NCBI GenBank assembly: GCA_905220665.1
Contig: CAJNAR010000148.1
Coordinates: 1-64,000 of the forward strand
Direction: 5' to 3'
DNA: 64,000 nt
Source: Albugo candida
Taxonomy: Eukaryota > Oomycota > Peronosporomycetes > Albuginales > Albuginaceae
Positions 23,060-34,383 of the stretch are shown here, one piece after another. The position numbers and the translations under genes are program-made. Numbering within the stretch: the first letter of the stretch is position 1; every line of letters begins with the position of its first letter. Below the pieces are notes generated by a model, which was not told where the DNA came from, searched no databases, and worked only from the letters and a program-made list of their open reading frames with translations.

Positions 23060-26000
23060 TAACTAAATACGTTGTTGCTTTAGTCGTCCCACTAAAAAAG
23101 GAACTTGTAGTCCACCATCTTGTCGACCAAGATATAAAAAGTCTTTGCTGTGTAGGTGAACATGTTATAAATGTTTTTTGTGTTTCCGACCGAGCACAAA
23201 TCGATTTAACATCGGTTGCCACTGTCGAATAGTCATTGCTGGTATGTTCACGTGCATCGTGTAATGCCACAGACGTGATAAAATCATCGTCTGCGCAACC
23301 AGTAGTCGACCACGGACAGTTCGTGCTCGTCGAATCCATACACCAAACCCATCGTAAAAACGCTTGTCGAGAGTTGAAATAATCATCGAATGAGTTGGTT
23401 TCTGGCCGAACGGAATTCCGAAATACTTGACCGAATCCTCCGGACCCATTATGGTCGAATTGGGAATACGTGGACATGGCTTCGTCCGATTCAACGAGAG
23501 CAAAGATGATTTACTCAAGTTGAGTTTCGCACCCGATCCATCGCAATAGACTTGGACGAGTTCGAGTTGCGTCAAAACACCATTTGGTGTCTCTGAAAGC
23601 AATGTCGAATCGTCCGCAAAAAATAATCCAGTTGCGACCGTCGTGCTATTAATCCAAATGCCATGTTCTTCATGCTGTCGAAGTAAATTTCCCAAAGGTT
23701 CGATCGTCATCAGAAAAAGTAATGCTGAGAGAGGATCACCTTGTTTCACTCCACGTTGTGGTGTAATGGACGGTGTGATATTTCCATTAATCATCAACTG
23801 CGCCTTTGTTTATTGTACAAAAGACGAACCCAGTCGATAAAACTTTTTCCAACGCCCATCTTTTCCAAAACGCGAAACATGTACGTCCAATTGACTCGAT
23901 CATAAGCTTTCTCAAAGTCGAGAAAAGTCGCATAAGCTTCCTCCCCACGATGAGTGACCAAGTCTTGGATGTCGGTCAGACGTCGAATATGGTGATGCAT
24001 CGACATTCCTCGCACGAATGCTTTTTGATCTTGATGGATCAATTTTGGCAAAAAACGTTGCAATCGATACGCCAACACTTATGAAAGTACTTTTACATCG
24101 ACGCAAAGCAGTGCGATCGGTCAATCATTGCCAGGATCACCTCGTGATCCTTTTTTGTATAAAAGTGTGATTGCTGAGTGACGTTGTGATCGAAGTAAAA
24201 TTCCTCTTTCCAGCTGATATTCGAACACGATCTTCAGACACTCTCCAAACGTTTCCGGATCAAGCTGATAAAATGCAGCTGGTAGTCCATCCATACCTGG
24301 AGAAGAACTACTCCGCATGTGCTTGATCGCTTCCGCCATCTCGGTCGTACTTAACCGAGTGGAGAGACGGTCTTGCTCTGCTGAGGCAAGGGAAACTTGA
24401 ATCGAATCGAGTAACTTTTTTTGCTTTCTTTCACATGGATCATCTGAGTCGGTCTCGGAGCTATAAGGAGAGCCCATGACACCACCCCAATGATCTCTGA
24501 ATTCGTCAATAATCTCCCTCGGGTTCGATGTCACGGTACCACATTTTTTTGTAACATTTTCGATCGGCACGCGACGAGAAGAACTATCCGGAGGGCGAAA
24601 AAATTCTTGGAAGAGTTCTCCATATGCTTCACGTGATGGTCGAAGCTTTCATCTTGATTGTATTTCGCATTGTTTTCGACTGAGTTTCTAAATTGTTTGA
24701 GACTCGATTTGTAAAAATACCGTGACTCAATGGTGTCTTGGATGCGATATCGAGCTGCTGCGAATTCCAAAACACGCTGGCTAGACTCAGCATCACGTCG
24801 GCTATCTTTTGCAATCTTTTGTTCAATGCTTTGAAGCTGTTTTTTGATTTCCGTCTTCCAACTTTCCCACACTTTACCGGGGTTCAAAGTTGTCCGCAAC
24901 TGTTCGAGCACCAAATTCGCTTCCAATTTGATTGCTTCGACAACTTTAGGATATTCATATAGTCGTAATGAACATTTCCAATATCCTCGACCCGGAGATT
25001 GAGTTGGATTTGCAAAAGTTACTTTTTGTGCCAGATGATCTCCCGCATGTCGTGGACGAAAATACTCAGAGGTTTTGTATACCATATTGAATAGCTCTTC
25101 CGACATGCAAATATAATCGATTTTATTCTTGCGCGGTAATGGTCCTGTGAATACTTTTTCAGTCGGATGTTGGATTCGCCGAGCGTCCACAACACCCAAA
25201 TTTGAAAGCCATTTCAAACACGCTAATCGACTTGGTTCGTGTCGAATTGTTCCACTCGAAACATCAATAGCTGGATCGAGTGGTGTGTTGAAATCACCAA
25301 ACACGAAATGTGTTGCTGTCGATTCGAAAGTGTTTGAGATCAATAACTCATAAAATACCACTCGTTACTAGGCCTTGACCGGTGCATATACATTGTGAAT
25401 ATACACCAGTGCGTCGTGAATGATAAGACGCAAAACCAAATAACGATTTCGAATGCTTCGTTCGGTGAGTTCTTCAGCTGTTGAGTAACCGGGAAAGTCT
25501 GAACGAAGGATTGTCATGACGCTGCCACTGCGGTTTTGAGTCGGATGGAGAAAAGCACTGTTGTGGTCGTTGACAAACATTTTGTGCTGCATTTTTGAGG
25601 ATAATAAAAACTGAAATTCCAGTTGGCTGCGATGGTAAAACTTGGTTTCTTGAACACAACAAATGGAGTGTTGTGATAGGATGTGGTCGATAAAGAGATG
25701 ACAATTTTTATGAATTCCATTGAAATTCACCGTGAGTGCTGAGACATTGTTCCACGTTGAAATAATCGAGGTGCCCTTAGCATTCAAGCTGAAATGGACC
25801 AGAAATCAACCTCGTTTTGTCATCTTGTTGTGAGAGGTGAAGTGTTGCATGTTCCTTTGGGAAAAAGATGAGATTGACGGAAAGCTCAGCGATGCCACCA
25901 TGGAGAAGTCCGCGGCATTTACCTCCAAACCATAGAGACCAACACTTTATGCCCACATCGGAGCGGAAAAAGGATATGATCACATTAGGTGGAAGTAAAC

Positions 26001-26663
26001 GACAATGATGACCCGATCAAATCACTGGTCCATCGGTGAGATGTTGGATCCAGTGATCGTTTTTGTAGAATGTCGGGGCAGTACACATAAATAAGACTTT
26101 CAAAAACGCGAGAGCTTTGGTCGCTCGAGGCAAGCCGAGAACTATGTACGGCACTGACGTTCACCACGACATGACTTTCTCGAACAAGACAGATCATTTT
26201 GATGGAACTTTTCCACCAACATGGCGACTCCATCGCGTCGCAAACGTAACATCTTCACCGAGATTGTACGCTGCAAAAGTCCGATATATCATGAGCAGAT
26301 GCGCCAAATCATCCAACGCTTTATCATTCGACTCCATACACGCTAGTAGCACCCATTCATCGTGATCGGATGATCAAGTGCCGCTCGGATGAATTTTTCC
26401 GGATTTGTGCAGAACTAGACTAGCTTTCCAACGTGATGGATGAAAGCATCGGCTTGAACTAGCTTGTCCGGTCGGAGTGAGTGAAGGGCATTTTTGGAAT
26501 CGATTTCCATTATCCCCCTATCTCACCAACTCGGGTTGGTCGTTCCGATTTCTCGATTGTTGTATGCCGTTTTTGATAAAACTGTGCCGCCTCTTTCGAA
26601 GTCACCACCTCCTTTGGCATCCGTGGTTTCACGGGGATGATTTGAACTCGATTCCCACGCGGA
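21325..26663 (-). mobile_element. LINE copy 2 (minus), nearly full ORF2, inactive
   Basis: Best-preserved copy of the element. The minus strand carries an ORF1 remnant (about 26660-25985), then the apurinic-type endonuclease: QETKFYHRSQLEFQF and IHNVYAPVKA (25787-25368), then VFGDFNTPLD, NKIDYICMSEELF and HAGDHLAQKV (25361-24531). The RT (24570-23165) has SSPGMDGLPAAFYQL, LDFEKAYDRVNWTYM, GVKQGDPLSALLFL, FFADDSTLL, and the thumb block VKYFGIPFG. The C-terminal region (23100-21613) contains a zinc-knuckle-like CTQPSCGAVESDQHLFIEC. ORF2 runs through frames separated by three frameshifts plus one stop at 25368. Motif order fits an L1-like clade with a zf-RVT-type tail. The 3' end at 21325 carries the shared tail motif. 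Its outer 1.7 kb is an inverted repeat with copy 3. Confidence 0.88.
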
Positions 26664-28586
26664 CATACCAGCAGTGACTTTTCGACGGTGGCAATCGATG
26701 GTAAATCGATTTGTGCTTGGTCGGAAACACAAAAAACATTCAAAACATGTTCACCTACTCAGCAAAGAGTTTTTATATCTTCGCCGACAAGATGGTGGAC
26801 TACAAGTTCCTTTTTTGGTGGGACGATTAAAAGCTACAGCGTATTCAATTCCTTCAGCAGTTCGCATCCGATGCGTCAACAATTATTCCTGCGAATTGGA
26901 CAACTGCTTCGACGGAATTATTACAGCTTATCCAACCTTCATTTGGACCACACAAGCCGATGGATATATTCACCATCGCACCACATCGACATGGGAAAAT
27001 GGTTCACTGGGAAAGCACATCTTTATGGTGGAAACAAGCATTTAAAATGTGGCATCAGATGGATTGGAGCATTTCAATATCAGATTTAATGTTTTACAAC
27101 GCCGTCAGTACTACATGGAACAACCGATGTGGTTTCACTGCGACCAAAAGTTACATTTCGAAGCTGCTACTCGCAATCCGAGTACGCAAAACGTTTGGTA
27201 CAATCTTGGCATGGTGAATGAACCACATCGAACATTCGAAAAACGTTTGCTACACTTTTCGACGCTCGAAGTTTGCAAGACTTTTTTCGTGAAAGCGACA
27301 CATGGCCAACGAAGGAAGATTTTGTCGACATGTATTACAACGACGAAGAGCTGAACACATCGGATATGTCTGAAGAAAAGTTGCTGGGTCGACTTTACAA
27401 TGAAGTCACTCAGATTCTCCAGCGTATCCACTCGACGATCGGTCTCATCACTTGGATTATACCAACCACAAGTGGCAGATCATTTTATGTGGGAGTAACA
27501 AGCACGGAAAGGAAACATTATTTTCCATCTATTCCACGCTCACAACTCTCACGAATCGTCTGGAAACCTCCCGAACCAACCAAGAGTCATCCGATGTCGA
27601 CACATTGGTCATCACGGGAGAGATCGGACGCACTGGATTCAGAACGAGTTCGAACTTTTATGGCTACATCACGGCATCTTCGAAAACGTGTATTACCAAT
27701 TTTCGAGGATTTACAGTTTCTACTAGCCTTTCGAATGTTGCCAGTTCGATCTCGTTTCTGGTTCTTAAAGGATATTCAGCCCGACATTATATTGTGCACG
27801 CAGCCTTCGTGTGGGGCAGTGGAATCCGATCAACATCTCTTTATAGAGTGCGATCACACGGCACAGTTATGGAGGGAGTTACTCCCTAGTTGGGATCGGT
27901 TTTTCTCCTCTCGACCACGCTGGACGCACATTGCATGTGCAATCGTACCAACACTACGGTCGGATTGGCAAGAATATTTAGATATTATATCAGATTTATG
28001 GCTTGCATTGCAAGCGGTGACACTGCACTTCGTCTGGACAGATCGGAATCGTCGTTTGTTCGATCGGCGATCAGCAACTCCGACAGTTCAAGCACTTTCC
28101 GTGATCTACACCACGTTTAGTGCGCACGTTCGGTACTTTCGAAGACAGTGTTACGACCAAGAGGAAAGCATTCGGCTTGCAAAGGTGCTGGATCAACTCG
28201 CAACGCAAGGATCAATGGATGGATTTTTCAGAAGCCGAAGATCATTACTGCGGGTACGGCACAGACAAGTCAAAATGCAAGTGCAACTCAGATCCTAGTC
28301 CTAGTTGGCTGGTTCTGCTCACCGTAGTGTGGCGCACACCAATTTGCAAATCACGGTACTTTTGGACCATTTTTACAACTTTACAACTTTACAGCATTTA
28401 CAAAAGCTGGACACAGTCTCGTATTAGGGGGGCTGAGGCTACTTCGATACGAGATTATCAACGAGACGGCATATTATCATCTGTCACAGGTATTTCACGA
28501 AAGCTTTTTATATGTATATATGTTATTAAGATAGCCTAGGCAACTAGAGAAGTCAGTTGGTCTAATTCTAGTAATATAGACACCTT
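26664..28586 (+). mobile_element. LINE copy 3 (plus), 5'-truncated
   Basis: Starts inside ORF2 at a block ending GAAACACAAAAAACATTC, the equivalent of about 23190 in copy 2, and runs to the 3' tail at 28586. The C-terminal ORF2 frame of 341 codons (27273-28298) is intact and differs from its copy 2 counterpart at one visible residue (ALDS versus ALDA). At the left it abuts the 5' end of the minus-strand copy 2 directly, so the two are head to head. Five-prime truncation is typical of LINE insertion. Confidence 0.88.
26852..28586 (+). repeat. Right arm of the 1,735-bp inverted repeat
   Basis: Mate of 21325-23059. Identity begins abruptly at CTTCAGCAG (26852). Upstream, 26664-26851 is homologous to copy 2 but clearly diverged. 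Confidence 0.92.
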
Positions 28587-29341
28587 CAACTAGAGATGTC
28601 TACAAGATTTGAATTCTGTATAGACGCATAACGGATACAAAAATGAACATGTCGGGCTATGTGATTAACACCGCTCTTGGTGCACAAAGAGACATATGGA
28701 TTGCGGGGTTTGTGATTGTATCAACTTTGCCAATGATTACAGTAAGAAAAGTATGAGCAGGGTCTAGTCAGAGTAGAAAAATCACTTTGTTCCTATAAAC
28801 TCTCATAATGTTGGGTTTTCTCGAAGCTGAGAACCAGAACTGATTTTGATAGACTGTTGGAGGTTATCGCAATGCTAAGTTGCTTTCATCTAAATTCGTT
28901 CAATGAAATAAGCGTATGTGTTTGATTGCTTTCAAATAGTATACTTCCTCAGAGCTTGTTTTGTGCTTCTTACCGTTCTAGTTTTATGCACTCCTGATCG
29001 GGGAATTCTCCAAGCAGCCTCTTCTTCTTTCGGTAATACTATAAACCAGTCCAATTCAAATATCAAGTCTTAAAGGTATACAGCAGTTTTATTTTAATGC
29101 ACACGTTTACGCGAAAAATTGGCTACGTCAACAACACAATCCCTCACATTTGCTGCTCAATCATTGGTCTGTTGTCGCTTCTACGTAGTCCCCATCCACG
29201 TCTGATTTCAATGCTCCATACAATTACTCCGCAATTTTTTCCCGTTTCACAAAATGAGGTCGACAAAACTTTTTGTCCCACTTTTGGATCGTATGGTTCA
29301 GCGAAGCTGATCATTTATTTTCCGAATTACCAGCTAGCACA
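28587..29341. other. Intergenic, with decayed copy of the 3890 secreted-protein gene
   Basis: Around 28870-28925 the plus strand reads CTTTCATCTAAATTCG and then TCAATGAAATAAGCG, matching the signal-peptide region of the secreted protein at 3890 (residues ALHLNALNEIA) but interrupted. The rest holds no recognised gene. The sequence just before 29342 is the presumed promoter of the aspartic-protease-like gene. Confidence 0.45.
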
Positions 29342-30181
29342 ATGAGAATTGCTGGAATACAAGTTTGCATTCTGGGGGGACTCCAGCTGTTGAATGCGGT
29401 TGAGATCCCTCTTTATATCGTGGAAGATGTTCACGGCAAAGATTCCCCCACCATCATGGTAACTGTATATAAAAAACCGAAAAAAAAGATTGGTGCTGAG
29501 ACTTCTCTCACACCAAGCCAGCAAAACCATGACGAAATGAATCGGCAAACTGAACTTGGAAACGAAATAGTCCAATTACCACTCCACTTTTCTATGCTCG
29601 GTAATTTCGTGAACAAGTTCCAAAGTATCCCTATTGAGCTTGCCTGGAATAATGAAAAAGGCATGCCAAGGGTGAACGTCTTGAAAAAGCAGTTCGTTTT
29701 TGATGGCACCAAATGTCATGATATTTCTTTTGGCAGTAGCGACCCGGGGCCAGCTTTTCTTGCTGAGGCAGTCACGATTGAGGGAAAAGATGTGACACTA
29801 AAAGAACAATATGTCGCCTTCAACTTTGCTACGTTTGATAGCAGTATTCCAGACTGGGCATTTCAGCTCATTGCGAAGGTATTGGAAAAAAAAAACGAAG
29901 TAACTCAACAAGTTGAGTGCTCCGACCCGGACTTTCCGACATTCACATTTTCCTTCCCAGATGGCAAAAGCAAATTCGAACTTACACCTCCAAATTACTT
30001 AATGGAGATTGAAGGCACGGAAAAATGCCGTCTGGCGGTCAAACCCTCAGTGAAAGGAAAGGAAAATTGGTATATTGGGGCTACATTTGCCAAGACTCAC
30101 CGAATCGCATTCCGCATGACACTTTTGAGCACTTTAAGACACCAGTATTGCATCTATTCAAATGCAAATGCAAATGCCTAA
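29342..30181 (+). CDS. Secreted aspartic-protease-like protein with degraded active site
   Basis: A 279-residue protein whose start MRIAGIQVCILGGLQLLNAVE is a likely signal peptide. The C-terminal half resembles the second lobe of pepsin-like (A1) aspartic proteases. It has FDSSIPDWAFQLIAKVL, where active enzymes have a D-T/S-G motif followed by a helix, then QVECSDPDFPTFTFSFPDG, FELTPPNYLMEIEGTEKCRL, and a closing WYIGATFAKTHRIAFRM, equivalent to the usual GDVFLR..VVFD block. The catalytic DTG is not intact: D is followed by S-S. The N-terminal lobe with the first catalytic Asp is missing or unrecognisable, and the protein is short for the family (usually over 350). I infer a non-catalytic relative, perhaps a decoy or inhibitor-binding protein. 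An A1 pseudogene with an open frame is the alternative. Confidence 0.6.
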   Translation: MRIAGIQVCILGGLQLLNAVEIPLYIVEDVHGKDSPTIMVTVYKKPKKKIGAETSLTPSQQNHDEMNRQTELGNEIVQLPLHFSMLGNFVNKFQSIPIELAWNNEKGMPRVNVLKKQFVFDGTKCHDISFGSSDPGPAFLAEAVTIEGKDVTLKEQYVAFNFATFDSSIPDWAFQLIAKVLEKKNEVTQQVECSDPDFPTFTFSFPDGKSKFELTPPNYLMEIEGTEKCRLAVKPSVKGKENWYIGATFAKTHRIAFRMTLLSTLRHQYCIYSNANANA

Positions 30182-31132
30182 GGTTCTTGCTGGTAAATGC
30201 TATTAGATTATCACAAATCTAAAGACAGGTTTTTCTTCATTTGTCTACTTGGATGCTACCTTCGTTCTCATATCGTGAAATCATTCATCTGCATACCTAA
30301 TTAATCTCTAGCGCAGTATTAAGTAAGCAGACAATTCCACTGATCTATTTCCATCTACAAGACTACTAGGATCCAGAAACTTGTTAGTAGGTTTACCCCA
30401 TCTTCTTGTTCATTGAACACGAGTAATGCGTTTTCCAAGATTCTCTGTGAACCGCGTATGATGTCGACATGACCGGTCAACCGAAAAACATCTATCAAAA
30501 CGTGACTTGCTTGTACGCTTCAGAGCACGACTTGCACTGACCAAGCTGGTATTGATAATTTGCTGGAGCATGTGATAAGTCACAGAATTATTCATGCATG
30601 TAACACTTCATGTTGGATAGAGGAAGCGTTCCAACAATGTCAAGTTGCGTGCATCCAATTGTTTTCGTCAACTACAGATAAGAAGAGCTACGTGGCAGAT
30701 AAAAGATTTCAGCCATGTCCGAACCCGGCATCAATCCATCCGATTGGTGCACGATGCTTCTCGGTACCGACAAGTTTTACCAAAGCCTTGAGCTACAAAT
30801 ATTCGGTGTTGGATATCAAGGTGATCTAGTTAGAGTCAGGGAGACAACTATGCATCTCGAATAAGCATTAGACGACGTGTGAGCAGCCGAGAATGGTCTT
30901 GAGGCACAAGTAGCAAACAAAATGATTGACGTGGATCAAGATGCAAACATCAAATTTTCCACGAATGCATTATAGTCTATTCTGCTATTAAGTTCTTATA
31001 CCACCACGGCATTGCCGCTTTCGTTAACCTATTCACAGAAACTTCGTTGGGCCTTCTCACTGTCATAGACGCTGTATGAGTCGGGCAGAGACATGATTTA
31101 GGTTGACTATTCCGAATGACGGTATACAATTT
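30182..31132. other. Intergenic, nothing recognised
   Basis: About 950 bp with only short frames (e.g. 30560-30829) and no domain similarity. The downstream edge merges into the inverted SDR/Kazal copy. Confidence 0.4.
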
Positions 31133-32135
31133 TCAAACCCAATCTGTTATAATCGATCTTTTTGATGGAAGCCGAGTTTCAGTAATTGCTTTAATCTTCT
31201 CACTCCTTTTGTCTTTCCAGCAGGTGGTAGTAGATTGTAGTGTTTGCTGCATCATCTCTGCTTTTGCGAGATAGGTCCGGATGTAGCTTGGACTTTTAGA
31301 GACCCGTATAACCACGTTTGTAGACCTGATAGTATTCCAAGTCGAACGCACGTTGGGGTAAAGCTCTGAAGGATACAAATTACGAACCGACTCCATGTGC
31401 TGTCAGATGCGCCTTCATTCCCATTATACATTTCTTGAAGTCCACGCTTTGCTATATCTTTGATGTCATACGCGTGACTGAGTGAGCCTTCTTTTTCAAA
31501 GCTTCGAAACAAAGGCCCCGGGTAGTAACTCGATACGACAACTCCAGTATTCCGTAAATCATAATTGATCGCTTGAGTGAGCATATCGATTGGTGCATGC
31601 AAAGCTGATTCAAGACTTCTTCCGGGTATTGGACCTGCAACTTTCATGGATGTGACATTGAGAATATAGAAAGCATGCGTCAGGTGAACAGTAGCAGCAA
31701 GGGTAGCTTGAGTCCAATTCGAGGCATCTTCTCTCGTAAGCTGTACGAATGAGCTGGTTTTAAAAGGAGACGCGATGTTGAACAGAACATCGATACGGAA
31801 TAAATTTTCTGAATGTACGCGATCACTTTATTGATCCCGTCTTGAGTCGATGTATCGGCAAAACAACAGAATACTCGGACCTTATTGACAAGCTCCATTT
31901 CGATCTTCATGTTGTCCATAATTGCTTGAGATCGAGACACTAGGATCATCAAAAAAAAATTCTGCTGATAAAAACACCATTTCGCGTCCGATATCCATGC
32001 TTGAATCATTGACTAACGCATATCCATTCGCAGTCGAAGCCAACGGTTCAAAACCCCAGAGTTGGTAGTTGCTGATGATTAGAGCAAAGCAGTTTGAGTG
32101 TTGTTACTCTTCTTGGATCCACTTGCTCGATATCG
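31133..32135 (-). pseudogene. SDR-like pseudogene, inverted copy A
   Basis: Minus-strand sequence closely related to the intact SDR at 45304-46296. Blocks shared with it include MILVSRSQ, NKVRVFCCFADTSTQDG, GRSLESALHA followed by IDMLTQAINYDLR, and VVVSSYYPGPLFRSFEKEG, but they fall in different frames because of indels and stops. Its 5' end (near 32135) is not the SDR's own leader but the 5' part of the PG-rich-repeat gene, joined at the same breakpoint seen at 48052. Confidence 0.85.
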
Positions 32136-32380
32136 TTTAAGCCTGTTTAAATGAAATATATCGACGGGCTACTCCAAGAATCTTTACTTGGTGACGCATG
32201 TAAAGTTTCGGAAATCAAAAAGCTCGCAGGCACAGCCATAAATAACATTTCGACGACGCTCAAAATAGATGCAAGAAGGTATCGATACAGAAAATTGGTC
32301 GCAGCGATACAGTTTGCTGGGTCACAGTGCCAATTTGCAGGGACCTCCATTCTGATCGGACTTTTCCCTGCTCAATAACA
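32136..32380 (-). pseudogene. 5' fragment of the PG-rich-repeat gene, copy A
   Basis: The minus strand reads SETLHASPSKDSWSSPSIYF, matching the start of the intact gene at 50515 (MVAETLNASPNKASRSSPSK). The 5' flank of that gene (about 50335-50515) is also present. The fragment runs directly into SDR sequence. Confidence 0.8.
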
Positions 32381-32962
32381 ATTATTTACAAGCTTCAGCT
32401 TAGTTGATTGATAAGAATTTTGATGGATCACACACGATGTTATCTGCCTACACTTAATAACGAATCCATAATCTACGCAGAGACTAGACGGAAGAAAATG
32501 GAGTTCTTCTAGGGGCTTTTACAGATGGAAAGGCTGGCGGTTGTTGACGTTTGGTATCGGCGCGTAAGTTCGTCTAGACCCCAACGCCAAAAAGCACGCT
32601 GATCTGAGCACAACTAGGAATGGAGCTTCTATTTTGACAAAAATGATTCCCCCAGAGTATATAACCAGTGCCGAGGGAAAGCAACCAGATTCGTCGATTT
32701 ACAGAAGCTCTTAGGGCGGACGCAAGTATTCAGCTGGTGGAGTTTGCCGCATGCATATCTAAATAAGGAGAATGGAATGGGTATACCGATCACCATACGA
32801 TCATCGATACTAGCACCACGTCGCCTTGACATCTGGCCGATATGTGCCAGATCTAAATAGAACACTTCAACTAAAATGCTTCTCTTCTGTTTGAGCAAAG
32901 CCTTTGCACCATATTATCTTCTCATTGCTTGTCAATATAGTCATTCACAAATTTCCACAATC

Positions 32963-33465
32963 ATGGTCAATTCGTCGCAAACAATTCCCTTCATGCTCAT
33001 TCTCTGCTGATTCACGGGATGCAGTGCACCATTGGAAAGCATAGCCCACCTGAGAGTGAAAATTGTTTCAGACAACCGGTGTGCTCGACGGATAGTAAAT
33101 TGTACGAGAGTATGTGTCATTCAAAGAGTTTATATGAAGAATGAGATTGGTGTTTCTAAAAATATTCGAGACTGTGGACTGGTTTCGGCGACGATGGTAG
33201 TGACTCCTGTGCGAGACGATCAGGGAAATTGTGTGCAGACAATCTGGCAAGCCGAGTAAAGAGAACTATCTGAATTCGTGCTACTTCAGAGAGGCACGTT
33301 GCCACTTCAGACTCATAAACGCGACCGACATGTCGTTTGAGAAAATCTGCTATGATTGTCCCGACAATAAGAATCGTAAAGTGCAAACCCTTACCGACAT
33401 AGTGTCACGTAAAGCCAGGCTAAAGAATGAAGATCGAAAAGCCACAGCATGTACTGCAAAATGAA
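32963..33465 (+). pseudogene. Kazal-type inhibitor pseudogene, copy A
   Basis: The start MVNSSQTIPFMLILC matches the signal peptides of the Kazal genes at 46896 and 49576, but codon 16 is TGA (33008-33010) where the paralogue at 49576 has Trp and the one at 46896 has Cys. Further on, VCSTDSKLYESMC and, after frame changes, PSKENYLNSCYFREARCH and MSFEKICYDCPD are recognisable two-domain Kazal remains. Upstream sequence (32600-32960) is related to the 5' flanks of the other two Kazal genes. Confidence 0.85.
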
Positions 33466-34030
33466 ACATACCGAGTCTTCATAAACCTATAGGTCGAAAT
33501 CGAGCACCCATCAACGCTTTAATCTAGCACACGAATTAACAATTAACAATCAACCAAGAAAGTCTACTAAAAAACATAAGCAAACAATTTAAGATCTCCT
33601 ACAGGTATCGGGCCCATGTCATTCAGCGTCAACATAAGCGATGAGAATTGGCATACACTTGTTATGGTACGACGTTTCGTCAGATCTTACAGCTAGAGGG
33701 ATCTTCTCATTTCCTTGCCGCTGAGGCATACTCCTTCTAAGCAGTTACTGCTGCATGTATTCGATGAAATCTGGTATCCACATCAGCAGATACACTTTTT
33801 CAGAGAAGTATGGCTCAAAAAATGTATCGTTTTCCTTCAAACACGCTTTTAATTAGCTGAATCTTACATTTTATTTAATGCAATCTATGATACATCCACT
33901 TTCGTCAAATTATACATGCAACAGAATCACTTCTTCAGTGCCTTCTACAAAATCGGAATGTTTTTGTTGCGTGATATACAGCCCTTGCTGATTCCAATAT
34001 ACTCATCACATCGAAATTCTAATAATGCTT
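33466..34030. other. Intergenic, nothing recognised
   Basis: AT-rich, no supported frame. It separates the Kazal relic from a LINE fragment. Confidence 0.45.
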
Positions 34031-34039
34031 GGATAAGTT

Positions 34040-34205
34040 GCTTCGGCTGACGGTCGTCTTTTCGGACTGCAATATAGACATTCTGTGCTGCCTTTTTGAA
34101 TGTAATAAAAACTGAAATGACTCCACGTGGTTGTGATCATGATATTTGGTTTCTTAAGAACAACAACTGGAGTGTCGTGAATCATCTATGTATACCCCAA
34201 GTCCA
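34040..34205 (-). mobile_element. LINE endonuclease fragment
   Basis: Closely resembles 25571-25735 of LINE copy 2. It shares TGTGCTGC..TTTTTGA, AATAAAAACTGAAAT and TTGGTTTCTT.AACA in the same spacing, which is the QETKFYHRSQ region of the endonuclease on the minus strand. It is an isolated fragment about 180 bp from the 3' end of ABCE1. Confidence 0.7.
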
Positions 34206-34383
34206 ATTTATCGGTGTACTTGATGGCAACATCTAAAACGATATCACAGTGCATGGGCGGTAGTAATTGTCAGAAAAGCAAAGACAAATCGAATTATATG
34301 TGGCAAGAGCATTTCATAAACGCACAAGTGATATGGCAACTTATTATAGCTTTAGCAGCAGAAAATATCACTATATTTGTCAA

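Noticed and set aside
21325..28586. Classical LINE twin-priming inversion
   Set aside because: Twin priming gives one 3' tail and non-overlapping inverted parts. Here both copies contain the same 3' half and each has its own tail.
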